From: Antedon mediterranea
Lineage: Eukaryota; Echinodermata; Crinoidea; Comatulida; Antedonidae
Assembly (NCBI RefSeq): GCF_964355755.1
Contig: NC_092675.1
Span: 27,258,412-27,322,411, forward strand
Length of the DNA stretch: 64,000 nucleotides
Reading direction: 5' to 3'
The position numbers and the translations under genes are program-made. The notes beneath the pieces are model-generated. The model had not been told where the DNA came from. It saw nothing but the letters and a program-made list of their open reading frames with translations, and made no database searches. Below are positions 55,901 to 63,707 of the stretch, piece by piece. Numbering within the stretch: position 1 is the stretch's first letter; every line of letters starts with the position of its first letter.

Positions 55901-57601
55901 GTCAATAAGCGTTTTGTTGAATTTAACCAGTTAATTTGTCTTTTTATAAATGTAAACACTATTTTTTGTAGTTTTGTTTTTCTACAAAAGTGATTATACT
56001 TTATTAAAACTGTGAAATGGCCTTTTCAAAGTCTTTTTTTATTCATCTTAATTTTCCTTTTTTGGGGGGGGGAACAATACATCTTTAAATTATATTAAGT
56101 GTTCAGTAAAGTTTGCAAGTTAGGGAGTAATTTCCTGTTTCCTGTATCAAGTACCTCCTATAGATATAAAATTCCAGGTACTCTTGAAAGGAAAAAAAAA
56201 TAGCTTTAAGAGTATTTAAAAATATCAGCACCTTATTTTTGTTTTTTTCTTCAATATTTGAATTGCAATATTCTGTCTTTTGTCTTCATCAACAGATTTA
56301 AACTTATTTCCACCTTTTTCCCATTTTTTTGAATCACTTAAACCTAGCTAGAGCAATTTCTTGTCTCCACTGTATCGTTCACATGGGGGTTCGGGGAGAG
56401 GAGTTATGTATTTTTGCTTCGTCATGTTATTTTTATACTATTTTACTCATATTTAAAATTTTTTTTTTTAATTGTGTTTTTCTTGTACATTGCTGGTCGT
56501 GTGACCCGAGGGGGTCGTAGGGTTGATTCGCAATCACACATTACAACTGTCTCATTTATATGGCAATATCTGTGTTCTTAAGAAGTCCATTTTGGTAATG
56601 TTGTCTATTGTTTTGATTTTTATTTTTTTTTTGGACGATTAGTTTATTTACATTTTCGTGATTTATAGTTCTACAATACATAAGATTAGATACAATGACA
56701 TGAACGAACAACATGATAAATGAAAAGACTATGCAAAACACACTATATTACATTTTATGCTATGCATCATTTGTGACTATAATGGCCGAGAGATACAAGA
56801 ACGTGACAAATTTTACTGAACCTCTCTAACGATCTTATAAATAAAAAGAGAGAATATTTTTTTTAGCATTTCCAAGATATACTTTTGTAGTTCACATTCT
56901 GTTCAATGACACTACACCAGTTATAAATATTACTATGTACATAATTATACAATGAATGTTTATGAGTTATGGAGAGAATATTTTCATGCATAAAAGATTG
57001 ACAAGGTGGAGTCGAGTAAGTCAGACTTGATGGAGATTTAAAATATTCTCCCTATTATTTGTTAGAACACTGTACACGTTAACCCATATATTGTGTATTA
57101 TCTTTGGCTATGACTCAAATTTAGGGGGATGGGAGAAGCTTCCAGAATTCGCCATGGCATATGATAAAATATTAACCAATCAGATAGATGTGTAGAATTT
57201 TTTTTTACAGTAGTTATACGCACGAAAAATGTTTTGCTCCATGCTTGGATCCACCCCTAACTAATGTTACGTCGGATACATGCTTTTGGACATAAATCAG
57301 TGTTTTATTGGGGTTATAAAGAGAGATTTTTCTAATCACACAAGCAGTTGTGATGGTTGTAAGTCACAATATAAATTGGATAAGCTTAAATCTTATGCAG
57401 ACTTAGCAGTGTGTGTGTGTGAACACAGTTAATAACGGTACTTTAAAGTAACAATCATTGTGACGAACTGTAAAGTATAAATGCTATATAAGTAGGCCTG
57501 ACAATCATCTTACCTTGCTTATTGCAATAGACGTGTGCAAGAGAATGCAACATGATAATGGCAGTAAATATAAATGATGCCATATTGAACGAATTCTTCA
57601 T
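34383..57601 (-). CDS. gp130-like class I cytokine receptor (11 coding exons, one interrupted by a transposon)
   Basis: Exons 57601-57514, 48640-48413, 47659-47518, 47172-47048, 44006-43852, 43489-43333, 42932-42859, 40017-39894, 38761-38659 plus 36619-36612, 35787-35654 and 34901-34383 join in phase (1857 nt with one copy of the target duplication, 618 aa). Order: signal peptide (1-26), Ig domain (C51, W62, C91), cytokine-receptor domain 1 (C116, C126-T-W128), domain 2 (W217, W287-S288 in place of WSXWS), a third FN3 domain (C309, C320-N-W322, then L-P-P-x(4)-N-G), membrane helix 405-428, Box1-like P438-L-P-E-P with W447, and a 172-aa tail with Y509 (YLIL), Y544 (YLQL), Y580, Y588 and Y600. 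The order matches gp130/LIFR, which signal through JAK and STAT. The degenerate WSXWS and the element in the juxtamembrane exon are notable. The non-coding first exon was not found. Confidence 0.88.
34902..35653 (-). other. receptor intron 10
   Basis: GT(acaagcc)...AG intron. No feature seen. Confidence 0.6.
35654..35787 (-). CDS. receptor exon 10: transmembrane helix and Box1
   Basis: Acceptor tttatttcag. GC completes a Gly codon, then K-E-Y, a helix of about 24 Ile/Val-rich residues, C-C-M-K-K stop-transfer, and K-P-L-P-E-P-K-F-F-K before GTACAA. The Pro-rich piece plus the following Trp in exon 11 matches the Box1 JAK-binding layout (gp130 has a V-P-x-P with a Trp nine residues later). 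Confidence 0.88.
35936..36611. repeat. tandem segmental duplication (two to three partial units)
   Basis: TCCTTCTGGAAATAACACAT, TTTGAGGCTCAGTTTATTTT and CAGACCCAAATGAATGCTGT recur in order at about 36026-36210 and 36350-36590. A partial unit (ACTTTCTAAACATTTCCGGA) is at 35955. It abuts the donor side of the interrupted receptor exon. Confidence 0.85.
36612..38761 (-). CDS. receptor exon 9: end of FN3 domain 3, interrupted by a 2 kb element
   Basis: The right part, 38761-38659, has acceptor atattgtag, then L-P-S-D-K-D-Y-I-V-N-I-T-A-H-N-S-V-G-Y-T (strands F and G of an FN3 fold), continuing to Q-L-T-A-S. The left part, 36619-36612, holds the last codons and the donor GTAAGACTG. Omitting the element and one target duplication gives 111 nt with phase 1 on both sides, matching exons 8 and 10. 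Straight translation into the element adds 17 residues and then TAA, giving about 416 aa with no membrane anchor. Confidence 0.85.
36620..36627. repeat. 8-bp target site duplication, left copy
   Basis: CTTGCAGT, identical to 38659-38666. Confidence 0.88.
36628..38658. mobile_element. 2.03 kb AGGTATCCCAATG inverted-repeat element, copy 1
   Basis: The ends are AGGTATCCCAATGAA and CATTGGGATACCTA. CTTGCAGT is duplicated on both sides. It is alignable along its length with 59517-61530 (shared pieces include TTTTCAAAACACGATCGCAC and GTTATCAGGCTTTAAATA). No transposase frame is visible. The interior is richer in CG than its surroundings. The 8-bp duplication suits hAT-like and some other cut-and-paste families, but the ends do not identify one. 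Confidence 0.88.
38659..38666. repeat. 8-bp target site duplication, right copy
   Basis: CTTGCAGT, identical to 36620-36627. Confidence 0.88.
38851..39010. mobile_element. CArG-type MITE, copy 5
   Basis: The ends are TAAGATCTGTCTACACTATC and GATAGTGTAGACAGAGCCTA. It has CCAAATATGG at 38905-38914 and CCATATATGG at 38950-38959. It lies in receptor intron 8. Confidence 0.8.
39011..39893 (-). other. receptor intron 8, remainder
   Basis: Non-coding. Nothing recognised apart from AT-rich filler and a CG-richer patch around 39460-39640 with an unsupported open frame. Confidence 0.5.
39894..40017 (-). CDS. receptor exon 8: FN3 domain 3, middle
   Basis: Acceptor atttgtttcttag, then ELPPEKQNGHLLRYKITVFS and on to V-E-F-T plus one base before GTAAATACT. 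The L-P-P-x(4)-N-G-x-L-x-x-Y pattern closely follows the equivalent gp130 segment. Confidence 0.9.
40557..40757 (+). repeat. about 205-bp direct repeat, left copy
   Basis: About 97 percent identical by eye to 42629-42836. It includes ATCATATCAGCAGTTTTGAG, TGTTTGGTGTGCGCAGAAGT and TCCGTCTGATGATATCTTTA. It flanks the LINE insert. Confidence 0.9.
40758..42628 (+). mobile_element. 5'-truncated non-LTR retrotransposon (LINE) with broken reverse transcriptase
   Basis: The open frame begins upstream of 40841 without a start. It encodes a non-LTR reverse transcriptase: the Y-R-P-V-S-L-T block, motif A (L-D-F-S-K-A-F-D), motif B (G-V-P-Q-G-S-V-L-G-P), motif C (F-A-D-D), then the L-G-V-T thumb-side block and a C-terminal W-N-N-L-Y region as in CR1/jockey-like elements. 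A TAA at 41435-41437, just before motif A, splits the frame (198 and 363 codons). The endonuclease domain is missing. The 3' end has GATTCAAGTAA duplicated. It sits in receptor intron 7, antisense to the gene. Confidence 0.9.
42629..42836 (+). repeat. about 205-bp direct repeat, right copy
   Basis: Partner of 40557-40757, differing at a handful of bases and a short insertion (TTTTTTCCTCAC against TTTTTTCAC). Confidence 0.9.
42859..42932 (-). CDS. receptor exon 7: start of FN3 domain 3
   Basis: Acceptor catttttcaacag. AA completes a Lys codon, then P-P-E-G-T-V-D-G-N-C-N-W-K-D-G-Y-D-V-L-T and C-N-W-K before GTACGA. The C-x-W spacing is a class I cytokine-receptor signature. Confidence 0.88.
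43333..43489 (-). CDS. receptor exon 6: second half of cytokine-receptor domain 2
   Basis: Acceptor tgtttttaag, then I-H-C-D-R and 52 codons plus one base before GTAAATTTG. Y-E-V-Q-V-A-V-R-Y-S followed by N-K-W-S-D-I-V is the F-G region. W-S-D-I-V occupies the WSXWS position with only the first Trp-Ser kept. Confidence 0.88.
43590..43800 (+). mobile_element. LINE 3' end fragment
   Basis: The plus-strand frame reads R-T-N-R-F-R-N-S-F-Y-P-S-A-I-R-I-L-N, typical of the last residues of CR1/L2-like ORF2. It is followed by a short 3' UTR and a TGAATTGAATT tail array. It lies in receptor intron 5. Confidence 0.7.
43852..44006 (-). CDS. receptor exon 5: first half of cytokine-receptor domain 2
   Basis: Acceptor cttttattag. 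TC completes an Ile codon, then I-M-Y-P-P-K-N-V-V-G and on through V-N-W-D-P to P-P-E-K-N-E before GTATGT. The P-P-K-N hinge matches the gp130 interdomain linker. Phase 1 in, phase 0 out. Confidence 0.9.
44740..46640. repeat. dyad-symmetric satellite, about 340-bp unit
   Basis: Blocks such as AATTTGCATATTTCAT, TTTCGAGGTG, GTGTGATTTTGGGAATTAC, TCCGAGTCATTTGAGG and TGTCATACTTCCGGTCA recur about every 340 bp (near 45930, 46270 and 46605). The first two units (44750-45090 and 45160-45460) contain inverted copies facing each other around AAAACCTGTATC/GATACAGGTTTT. An (AAT)n-headed SINE-like insert sits at 45488-45600. All of this is in receptor intron 4. Confidence 0.85.
45488..45600 (+). mobile_element. 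(AAT)n-headed SINE-like insert
   Basis: AATAATAATAATAAT followed by CCTGGATTATAGCGCCTAAT and CCTCTAAGCGCTGTACAT interrupts the satellite pattern. Family unknown. Confidence 0.4.
47048..47172 (-). CDS. receptor exon 4: second half of cytokine-receptor domain 1
   Basis: Acceptor ttttttttttgtag. A completes a Leu codon, then 41 codons ending in V-S-N-A-L-G-D-R-D-I-A-D-F-A-F-Y-S plus one base before GTAAGTTC. The N-A-L-G followed by the hinge matches gp130 and LIFR. Confidence 0.9.
47381..47453. mobile_element. CArG-type MITE, truncated copy 6
   Basis: Shares TGTGGCACATC and TTTGATAGTGTAGACAAAGC with the family. It is internally deleted and has no CArG word. Confidence 0.6.
47518..47659 (-). 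CDS. receptor exon 3: start of cytokine-receptor domain 1
   Basis: Acceptor tatccttcaacag. GT completes an Arg codon, then K-P-V-A-V-K-N-L-T-C, R-C-T-W-L-P-G and on to A-S-S-T-L plus two bases before GTAAGTTT. The K-P-x-N-L-x-C...C-x-W arrangement is the canonical start of a gp130 cytokine-binding module. Confidence 0.9.
47863..47930 (-). pseudogene. partial duplicate of receptor exon 3 boundary
   Basis: The acceptor tract and first about 30 bases of exon 3 (47630-47695) are repeated 233 bp upstream on the minus strand, with TATCCTTCAACAG|GTAAAC intact. The downstream coding part is lost and a stop follows. It is a decoy acceptor or relic. Confidence 0.75.
47981..48239 (-). mobile_element. 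tRNA-derived SINE
   Basis: The minus strand begins GTGGCTTGGTGGTTATGATG (A box) with GTTCAAGTCCC (B box) about 45 bases on. A body containing GGACCAACCAAATTC and AAGGGTCCC follows, ending in A/TA-rich sequence. It differs from the 4203-4480 SINE and lies in receptor intron 2. Confidence 0.75.
48413..48640 (-). CDS. receptor exon 2: Ig-like domain
   Basis: Acceptor ttcttttacag. TG completes a Val codon, then 75 codons plus one base before GTAGGT. L-E-L-R-C, I-T-W-Y-F and S-G-K-Y-S-C-Q-V give the Cys-Trp-Tyr-x-Cys pattern of an Ig domain, as at the N-terminus of gp130. An alternative donor four bases on would break phase with exon 3. Confidence 0.9.
48773..48937. mobile_element. TACGGTATA element, short derivative (copy 3)
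   Basis: It keeps both ATATACCGTATA-rich end regions and GGCAGCAGAAACGGGGCC, but lacks the 0.6 kb unique interior of copies 1 and 2. It is an internally deleted copy in receptor intron 1. Confidence 0.8.
48938..49714 (-). other. receptor intron 1, no clear feature
   Basis: AT-rich filler. No exon signal found. Confidence 0.45.
49715..49747. repeat. inverted-repeat end, left
   Basis: TAGGAGAACGAGCCCTATTT plus AGCGTGAGCTTTT. The reverse complement, with two or three differences, is at 53775-53806. Confidence 0.65.
49748..50783 (-). other. receptor intron 1, between inverted ends
   Basis: AT-rich. A tRNA-like piece (GTGGCCTTGTGGTTAGCAAG) lies near 49971-49990, without a clear B box. Confidence 0.35.
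50784..51494. mobile_element. AGTCGCGTGC inverted-end element with GACCGACC arrays
   Basis: It starts AGTCGCGTGC and ends GCACGCGACT. Near both ends the block GCATAGTGATACCGGACCGA is followed by CCGACAGACC-type microsatellite and CATAGTGAACTA, in the same orientation. The interior (50880-51410) is rich in GCGCG words. Confidence 0.7.
51655..52440. repeat. 21-bp (42-bp dimer) minisatellite
   Basis: Alternating units near GTAGCACAATTTCTCAAAGA and GTTAGCACAATTTCCCGAAT, over 30 copies. The 21-bp period leaves several frames open on both strands (up to 248 codons). These are repeat artefacts. Confidence 0.95.
52441..52810. repeat. diverged repeats next to the 21-bp array
   Basis: Three loose copies share the pattern 'ttgtact(g)gga-agtttta' followed by an A-rich run and a GTG/CCCG-rich end (near 52455, 52635 and 52745). 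Confidence 0.4.
53775..53806. repeat. inverted-repeat end, right
   Basis: AAAAGCTCACGTTAAATAGG plus GCTCGTTTTCCTA, complementary to 49715-49747. Confidence 0.65.
53807..55070 (-). other. receptor intron 1, no clear feature
   Basis: AT-rich non-coding sequence. Confidence 0.45.
55071..55405. mobile_element. TTAAAGATGTATTGTCCC MITE, full copy 2
   Basis: Complete inverted ends and the same interior order as 33097-33451. Confidence 0.85.
55734..56089. mobile_element. TTAAAGATGTATTGTCCC MITE, full copy 3
   Basis: More diverged than copies 1 and 2. It starts TTAAATATATATTGTCCCCC and ends GGAACAATACATCTTTAA. Confidence 0.8.
56090..57513 (-). other. receptor intron 1, near the signal exon
   Basis: No supported gene. 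Open frames at 56329-56741 lack splice or family support. Confidence 0.45.
57514..57601 (-). CDS. receptor exon 1: start codon and signal peptide
   Basis: Acceptor cctttttcag lies one base before the ATG, so a non-coding exon exists upstream. MKNSFNMASFIFTAIIMLHS then L-A-H-V-Y-C is a clear signal peptide. N-K-Q and one base follow, then GTAAGATG. The second Met (residue 7) is possible, but the first is chosen as the most 5'. Confidence 0.88.
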
Positions 57602-57984
57602 TCTGAAAAAGGAAGAGAAAAATTGGATTCTTAGTAGCCTATTACATAATGTTAATGGATATTTGACTTGCATGTTAGAGGAGGCATGGGTTCATATTGA
57701 TTGCTTTTAGGCAAGACTCATTGCCTCATCTTTCGAATTGAATGTGAAGTTGTATCCTATGCAATGTGTCCTGTGGTTAAATAGTCTGGTGAATATGGAT
57801 CCTTTACAGAGTCTAAACAGACCTGAAACAGTGGAATACATATTTCCAAACCCAGGTCTGTTAGGATTCTCTGTAAAGGCAGCGTGGAAAAGAGATGAGG
57901 GTACCCAGGCTTAGGCCTAAGAGGTTGAGAAAAAAATCGCGAGCGGGAATGACATACGCCACCAATAGTTTGACTTTTCAATTC

Positions 57985-58170
57985 AATTCAAACATTTCAT
58001 TCAAAACATTTCATTCAAAACATTTCATTCAAAACATTTCATTCAAAACATTTCATTCAAAACATTTCATTCAAAACATTTTATTCAAAACATTTTATTC
58101 AAAATATTTCATTCAAAACATTCAATTCAAAGCATTTAATTCAAAACATTTCATTCATATATCGCGCCAT
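57985..58170. repeat. 14-bp minisatellite
   Basis: TTTCATTCAAAACA repeated about ten times with drift at the right end (ATATCGCGCCATTCAATTCA). Confidence 0.9.
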
Positions 58171-58615
58171 TCAATTCATATCGATGCATTTCATTCAAAT
58201 ATCGCGTCATACAATTCTTATCATCGAAATGTTGCATAAACGGCGTTCCATACAGTATAAAGAAAAAATAAAATAAAAAATCAAAATTTATATAAGCATT
58301 GTAATAGCCAAAAAAAAGAATATGTTTCATACATACATACATTTTTTTCTAAAAATAATATTTAAAACAGGCATATGTTTCTGACTTTACCATAAATGGG
58401 CTGTATAATACAGATCTCAAAATTGCATTTTAAGCTTTATATACAAAGTTCAAAGATATAAAGTAGTTTACCAAACAATGTTTATGAAGCTTCAGGAAAT
58501 TAAAAACAAGCAAGAGATTTAAGACAAAATGATATTTATGTCCAATTATCCCCATATGACCTTGAACCAAATACATACAATATACTTATTTTCTTAAGAT
58601 ATGTACACTATGTAT

Positions 58616-59493
58616 GGCCCCGTTTCTGCTGCCAAAAATATACCGTATATATACGGTATATTTTATATACGGTATATTTTTTGGCAGCAGAAATGGGTCT
58701 CATAAAAAATATACCGTATATATATGCGGTATATATACCGTATAAATATCCCCATCGTTTGTGGATATTATACGGTATATTCCAAAATATACCGTATATT
58801 TCGTACCCCATTTCTGCTGCACTCAAAATATACCGTAAATGTGACCCGAATCGTGACACGAGGTCAAAAACTAACAGAGCGCGACGCGTTTGTTTTGGTT
58901 TTTCTGCTGCATTGAAAGTTGAAACACACGTGTAAAAGCAAGCAACAGATCAAAATGTCACTGTGGACCGAACAAATCACTATTTTTGCAATTCAATTGT
59001 GGGGGGAAGCGAAGGTTGGGGGGGGAGACTGCATGGCAACAGAAGAGATACCGAGATTTTAATTACAATAAATCGAATGTTCTTACACGACAACAACGTG
59101 ATGTAAAATCATGGTAAAATACTGTATAATAGAAAATGGAAATTAAAACGGCAATATAGGATAATATAGCATAATATAAACTCAATTTGAATAACAGAGT
59201 TTATTTATAGTGACATTTCTAGATTGTGCTTGTATGTGCGGTGTAAATTCGTTGCCACTTCTGCTCATTAGATTTAAAATAGAAAGCAATGCTGTCATGT
59301 AACCTCACTACACGAGACTCTAGGTCAATCCATACTTCCGTCTCACGAAATGCATTTTGGGTAATGAAAGCCAACTTTTTTACAACCCACCCACGAAGTA
59401 TGTGCAGCGGAAACGGTGCACGAATTTCATATACGGTATATTTATACGGTATATTTATACGGTATATTTTGGGTTGGCAGCAGAAACGGGCCC
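58616..59493 (-). mobile_element. TACGGTATA inverted-repeat element, copy 2 (878 bp)
   Basis: Reverse orientation and nearly identical to 26586-27474. It differs chiefly in the homopolymer (59019-59026) and a few bases, such as the end GGCAGCAGAAACGGGCCC. The 60-codon open stretch of copy 1 is kept (minus strand, stop at 59219-59221). Confidence 0.85.
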
Positions 59494-59508
59494 TATGAGT
59501 AAGTATAC

Positions 59509-59516
59509 ATGTTAAT
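59509..59516. repeat. 8-bp target site duplication, left copy
   Basis: ATGTTAAT, identical to 61531-61538. Confidence 0.85.
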
Positions 59517-61530
59517 AGGTATCCCAATGAAAGCGCACAGAGGGGTATCACTTTTGAAATATTGACGAAATTCGAAAAAGTAGTATGACTTTGATGTTAA
59601 ATAAATCGTATTCAATCTTAATTAATACTTACAAAATTTATATTGTTTGAAAGTACTTGTTTTAATCTATGTATAAGTGTGTTTATAATTAAAATTAATG
59701 AATTAGTTGCCGAGAAAATGCGATTTTAAAACGGTTCTAAAATCCCGTCGAGCCGATTTCCGCGCGTTGAAAACCTCATCGGAAAATCCCCATCAGTTTT
59801 CAAAACACGATCGCACGATTACCATTGGAGCTAGCGGATTAATTTTTGTTGTATGTTATCAGGCTTTAAATAAGCTTTAATTTGATACGAAAATCGTCTT
59901 CTATAAATAGGTTTTTCGTAACGAAAAGTCAATTTTTGTGACAAAAATCCAATTTTGATTCACCGTTTATGGAAAAATATTATGGATTTTGGTATTAAAT
60001 TATAGCTAAATCTACATTGAAATCGATAAAACATAGTTTACAAACGTATTGTGCATGGTAATTGTGCGAACTACATTTTAAAATGGTGCATGAGGCGTAA
60101 ATCCCGTTCAAAATTTTAAAGATCCAACCATTATAATCCGGTGAATATTGTAGTGAGTAAAATATTGTACTCTAAAGTACGCGCGTGTTTGTTGTGGCGT
60201 TTTCCGTTAAATACATTAATGCACCCTATCAGCGAATGGTACGTTCCATATTTTGAACACGTTGTTTAGTTTTCCTCGCTCGAGTTCGACCGGTTCGACG
60301 CGAGATGTGTGACAGCAGCGATGTCGGAGATTGACATGTCCTTTTCCGTCGTAGAATATCTGGTTTTACACATTAATTTAACAACTTAAAATTGATGTAA
60401 TGTGCGGAAGATTTATTATGCAAGTATATAATGCAAATGCGTTAGGTTAAAATGTACCGAGGAAATTTATTAAGCTAATTTACCAACGTTACATTTGACT
60501 CTGTATACGGCGGCCGAAAGTCATTAACTGCGACCGAAATACTTTAACGGGAGCGACTACTGATCGCGAGTAAGCCGTGACTTGGCCTAAACTTTAGCTC
60601 CGTATTTCAATTTAATAACGTAATAATACGAAAAGAAAACAATTTTTATAATGTTATATATACTATTCAGGTAAACAATTAATTGTTTTAATTAACATTG
60701 ATTATCTTAAATGAGTTTATTTTGACCCATATTGTGCGTTTGCCTTAAAAGAGCATATCTTACTTAGCAGCCCGGCTTAGATTTGGTGTCATAATCATAT
60801 GGGCCTAAAATCTTGTTTTACGTATTCAAAAGTTATATATAATAGTATTTATGATTGAAATTATAAATATAAAGTATATTAAAATATTCTAATAATTATA
60901 CTTACCGAAAATTAGTGTAAAATAAAGGAAACAGTACACACCGTTTTTAACATACTTTTTCATTTTTTTTTTTATAATTTTAAATTTCACCATTAAAAAA
61001 AATTTTTTTTTTCATATACACATCTAAAATATATTTATTAATGAAATATACACTACATTCTAACAAGTACAAAAAAAATTAAATGAATTAGTACAGTAGT
61101 TCAAAAGTTACAGATCATTGAAAAATTGCAGTTTTTTCATTTTTTAGGGAATTCCAGCAAAAATGGGCGTTAAATGCTTTCCTACCACTTTGCGGACCAA
61201 TAATTTAAAAAATAGGTTTCGTTGAGGCTCCAAAAAAAATAGAGTTGTACAACTCTGTGATATCTATAGGTTTAACAAAATTCAAAACTTTTAACTAATT
61301 ATTGTAAAAGTTATAACCTTTTAAAAATGCTTCCAATTTCAACTGCAAAAAACACCATTTTTAGGCAAAAAATCGTATATTTTTTTACCACTTTAAATAA
61401 CCATAACTTTAGAACGGGTAATCGGATTTCAATCATTTAAATTGCAAAATGCTAATTACATTAAGTTCTTTATGGTTAACTGAAAGAAAATGTAAAAAAA
61501 TTAATCTGATTTTTTTCATTGGGATACCTA
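59517..61530. mobile_element. 2.01 kb AGGTATCCCAATG inverted-repeat element, copy 2
   Basis: Same ends (AGGTATCCCAATGAAAGCG and TTCATTGGGATACCTA) and same orientation as 36628-38658, roughly 70 percent alike by eye. Flanked by ATGTTAAT on both sides. It confirms the boundaries and the 8-bp duplication. Confidence 0.88.
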
Positions 61531-61538
61531 ATGTTAAT
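61531..61538. repeat. 8-bp target site duplication, right copy
   Basis: ATGTTAAT, identical to 59509-59516. Confidence 0.85.
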
Positions 61539-61914
61539 AAATCACAACATAGGGAATTAGTATTTTAATATCTGATATTGTTGGAGCCATCCATCTAATT
61601 TAATGTCATCTTTTATTTTGTATAAGTAACCCAAAAGTGAACTTGATTAGTTTTACATTAGGTATAAAACAAAAATGATGATAAATGTCAAAGAAAACAA
61701 ATTAACTGTGACATGTAAAGTGTATCATATAGGAATCAATCAATCTGACTTGAGATTTAAAAAAGAAAGTTTTATTTTTAGAAAACTATATTGACAAGTG
61801 TCCTTCAAAGATTATCATATTCTTTTTAAAAAAATTCAGCCTTTTAAGAATTCTCAAATTATTATTCAAGTTCAGCCAAATGTATCTTAATATTCATGAC
61901 ATTTAAATCACATT

Positions 61915-62544
61915 TAAAGCCCCATTCCCTACGTTTTTTAGATCTAATTTAAGATCACAAACTATATTTAATGTAAAAATAATACTATGGTCCTATTGCG
62001 ATAACTTTTTTCGTCTTTAAACGGTTAAAAATGTGAAAAATAAATCGATTCTAATAATTATAGCGGCCCGCTATAAATACCAAAATGCATTGCGCGCGGA
62101 TTGATATTTTTGTTTTTCACCTGTAATTCGCCCACTTTTCGATCGATCGTGAAGCCAAAACAAATGGAAGACTCCTAACTTTTCAGCGAAAATACCGGGT
62201 TTTTCCCAATTTGTATCAACGGAGTCTGGCAAAAATAGAAAGACAATTAATGCAGCAACTATACAACGTCAGGCTAGGTATATAGCTAGCGTACGATGTT
62301 CGTACGTATCGATGTTTACCAGCTAGGCCTACAAAACTAAGCCTAGCTAGGCTAGGCCTAAGACCGTCCACGAGAGGTCGATCGCCGCGAGCTACTTAGG
62401 TAGTGCATTGTTTCTCACTTTTTATCATAATTTACCATAAAACGTACATTTAAGACAAGGAATGACATGGTTTAATGTTTTTAAAGTGATATATATGTAT
62501 TATTTTCCAAAAAACGTCCAAAATTGCAGGGAAGGGGTCTTTAA
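61915..62544. mobile_element. possible MITE with TTTAAAGCCCC/GGGGTCTTTAA ends
   Basis: TTTAAAGCCCCATTCCCTACG at the left faces GCAGGGAAGGGGTCTTTAA at the right. A 17-bp palindrome TATAGCGGCCCGCTATA lies inside (62078-62096). Confidence 0.55.
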
Positions 62545-63670
62545 GTTAATATGACTGTTAAAGAGGCATTGTCGAACAAAACCTGGCAAATGAACTGGCC
62601 ATTTTGTAGTTTTAAAAAACAATTTAATTCACTTTCACTTAATAATGATTTTAATCCATAAAAAGAGAGGAAAAAAATAGTTACCATTTATAAACCAAAA
62701 ACCTGACAATGGGTTTCTGGATGAATTTTGTTCTCCTTTAAATTAACATTTATCATTTTTGGCTATCATATGTCTGATTTAAAAAAATATATTTTCTGTA
62801 TTAAAACAAAAATATTATATGCCATTAGAAATGTCTATAGTATACAGTTTTAACATATCAAAAACGGCAGGATTTTGAATGATCTTATTATCGACCTGTG
62901 AAAGTGTTCTGTTTTATGCACCAGCAAAGCATAAATATTAATCATTACAGCTTACAAACTGCTTTTGCCACAGTGTTACAGCAATTAAAGTAGAAACTAT
63001 GACGGACATATGGAATGTAGGTCTCTTAACGTTATTTAAAGAAACATGGTTTGAGTTGAGCTTTTAAAGAATTATCTCTTTAAATTTATGGTCAAAACTG
63101 GACTTTCTTTATTTACAATACAGTACAGTACTTTAAAATAGAACATCTCTCTCTTTAAAATCTTGTGCCATTATACTTTCATCTATTTTTTCCCCCAGTT
63201 TGTTACATTTAGAGCAGGATGGTTTTGTAGATGATACAATCAAGGGTCACTGGTGTCAGTTAGGGGGCCAGGGTGATCAAGAGAAAACTTGGGCCCCCTG
63301 TCAGGGAAGAGTTGCCAATTTACCCATCCAACTTAATTTATATTGTGTATTGACAATGTTGGCTACTGTTGGCCAATCAGGCTATTCTATTAAAGCACAA
63401 CTAGTAGATACCCATGGAATACAGGAACTACCTAGTTAGTGAATTCTAACCATTTGTCAAAAAGAAATTTAAAAGTATAATTTTTTCTGGAGGCCTAAAA
63501 GGCAGGAAAAGATAAAACGACACACGTCACTAACAACTCGGAAGCCATACAATTCTCGAAAAAACATCTATATGAGGTCAGGTTGCATGCCCATTTAAAC
63601 TAATAGTGATCAGAGTTGAATACCTCAGTTAGTTTTCAATTGATAGTATAAAATCTAAGAATTATTATAA
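62545..63670. other. no clear feature
   Basis: AT-rich. It might contain the non-coding first exon or promoter of the receptor gene, but nothing supports a position. A 79-codon frame at 63200-63439 has no recognisable domain. Confidence 0.35.
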
Positions 63671-63707
63671 CTAGATGGCACGCTCGCTTCGCTCGCGTAC
63701 CATCTAG
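63671..63707. repeat. 37-bp hairpin CTAGATGG...CCATCTAG
   Basis: CTAGATGGCACGC and GCGTACCATCTAG flank TCGCTTCGCTC. It is probably one end, or both fused ends, of a DNA element. Confidence 0.6.

Noticed and set aside
57895-58239. 114-codon frame rich in F-K-T-F-H-S-K
   Set aside because: Translation of the 14-bp minisatellite.
63200-63439. 79-codon plus-strand frame
   Set aside because: No recognisable family and no upstream support. It could be a repeat fragment but cannot be called a gene.
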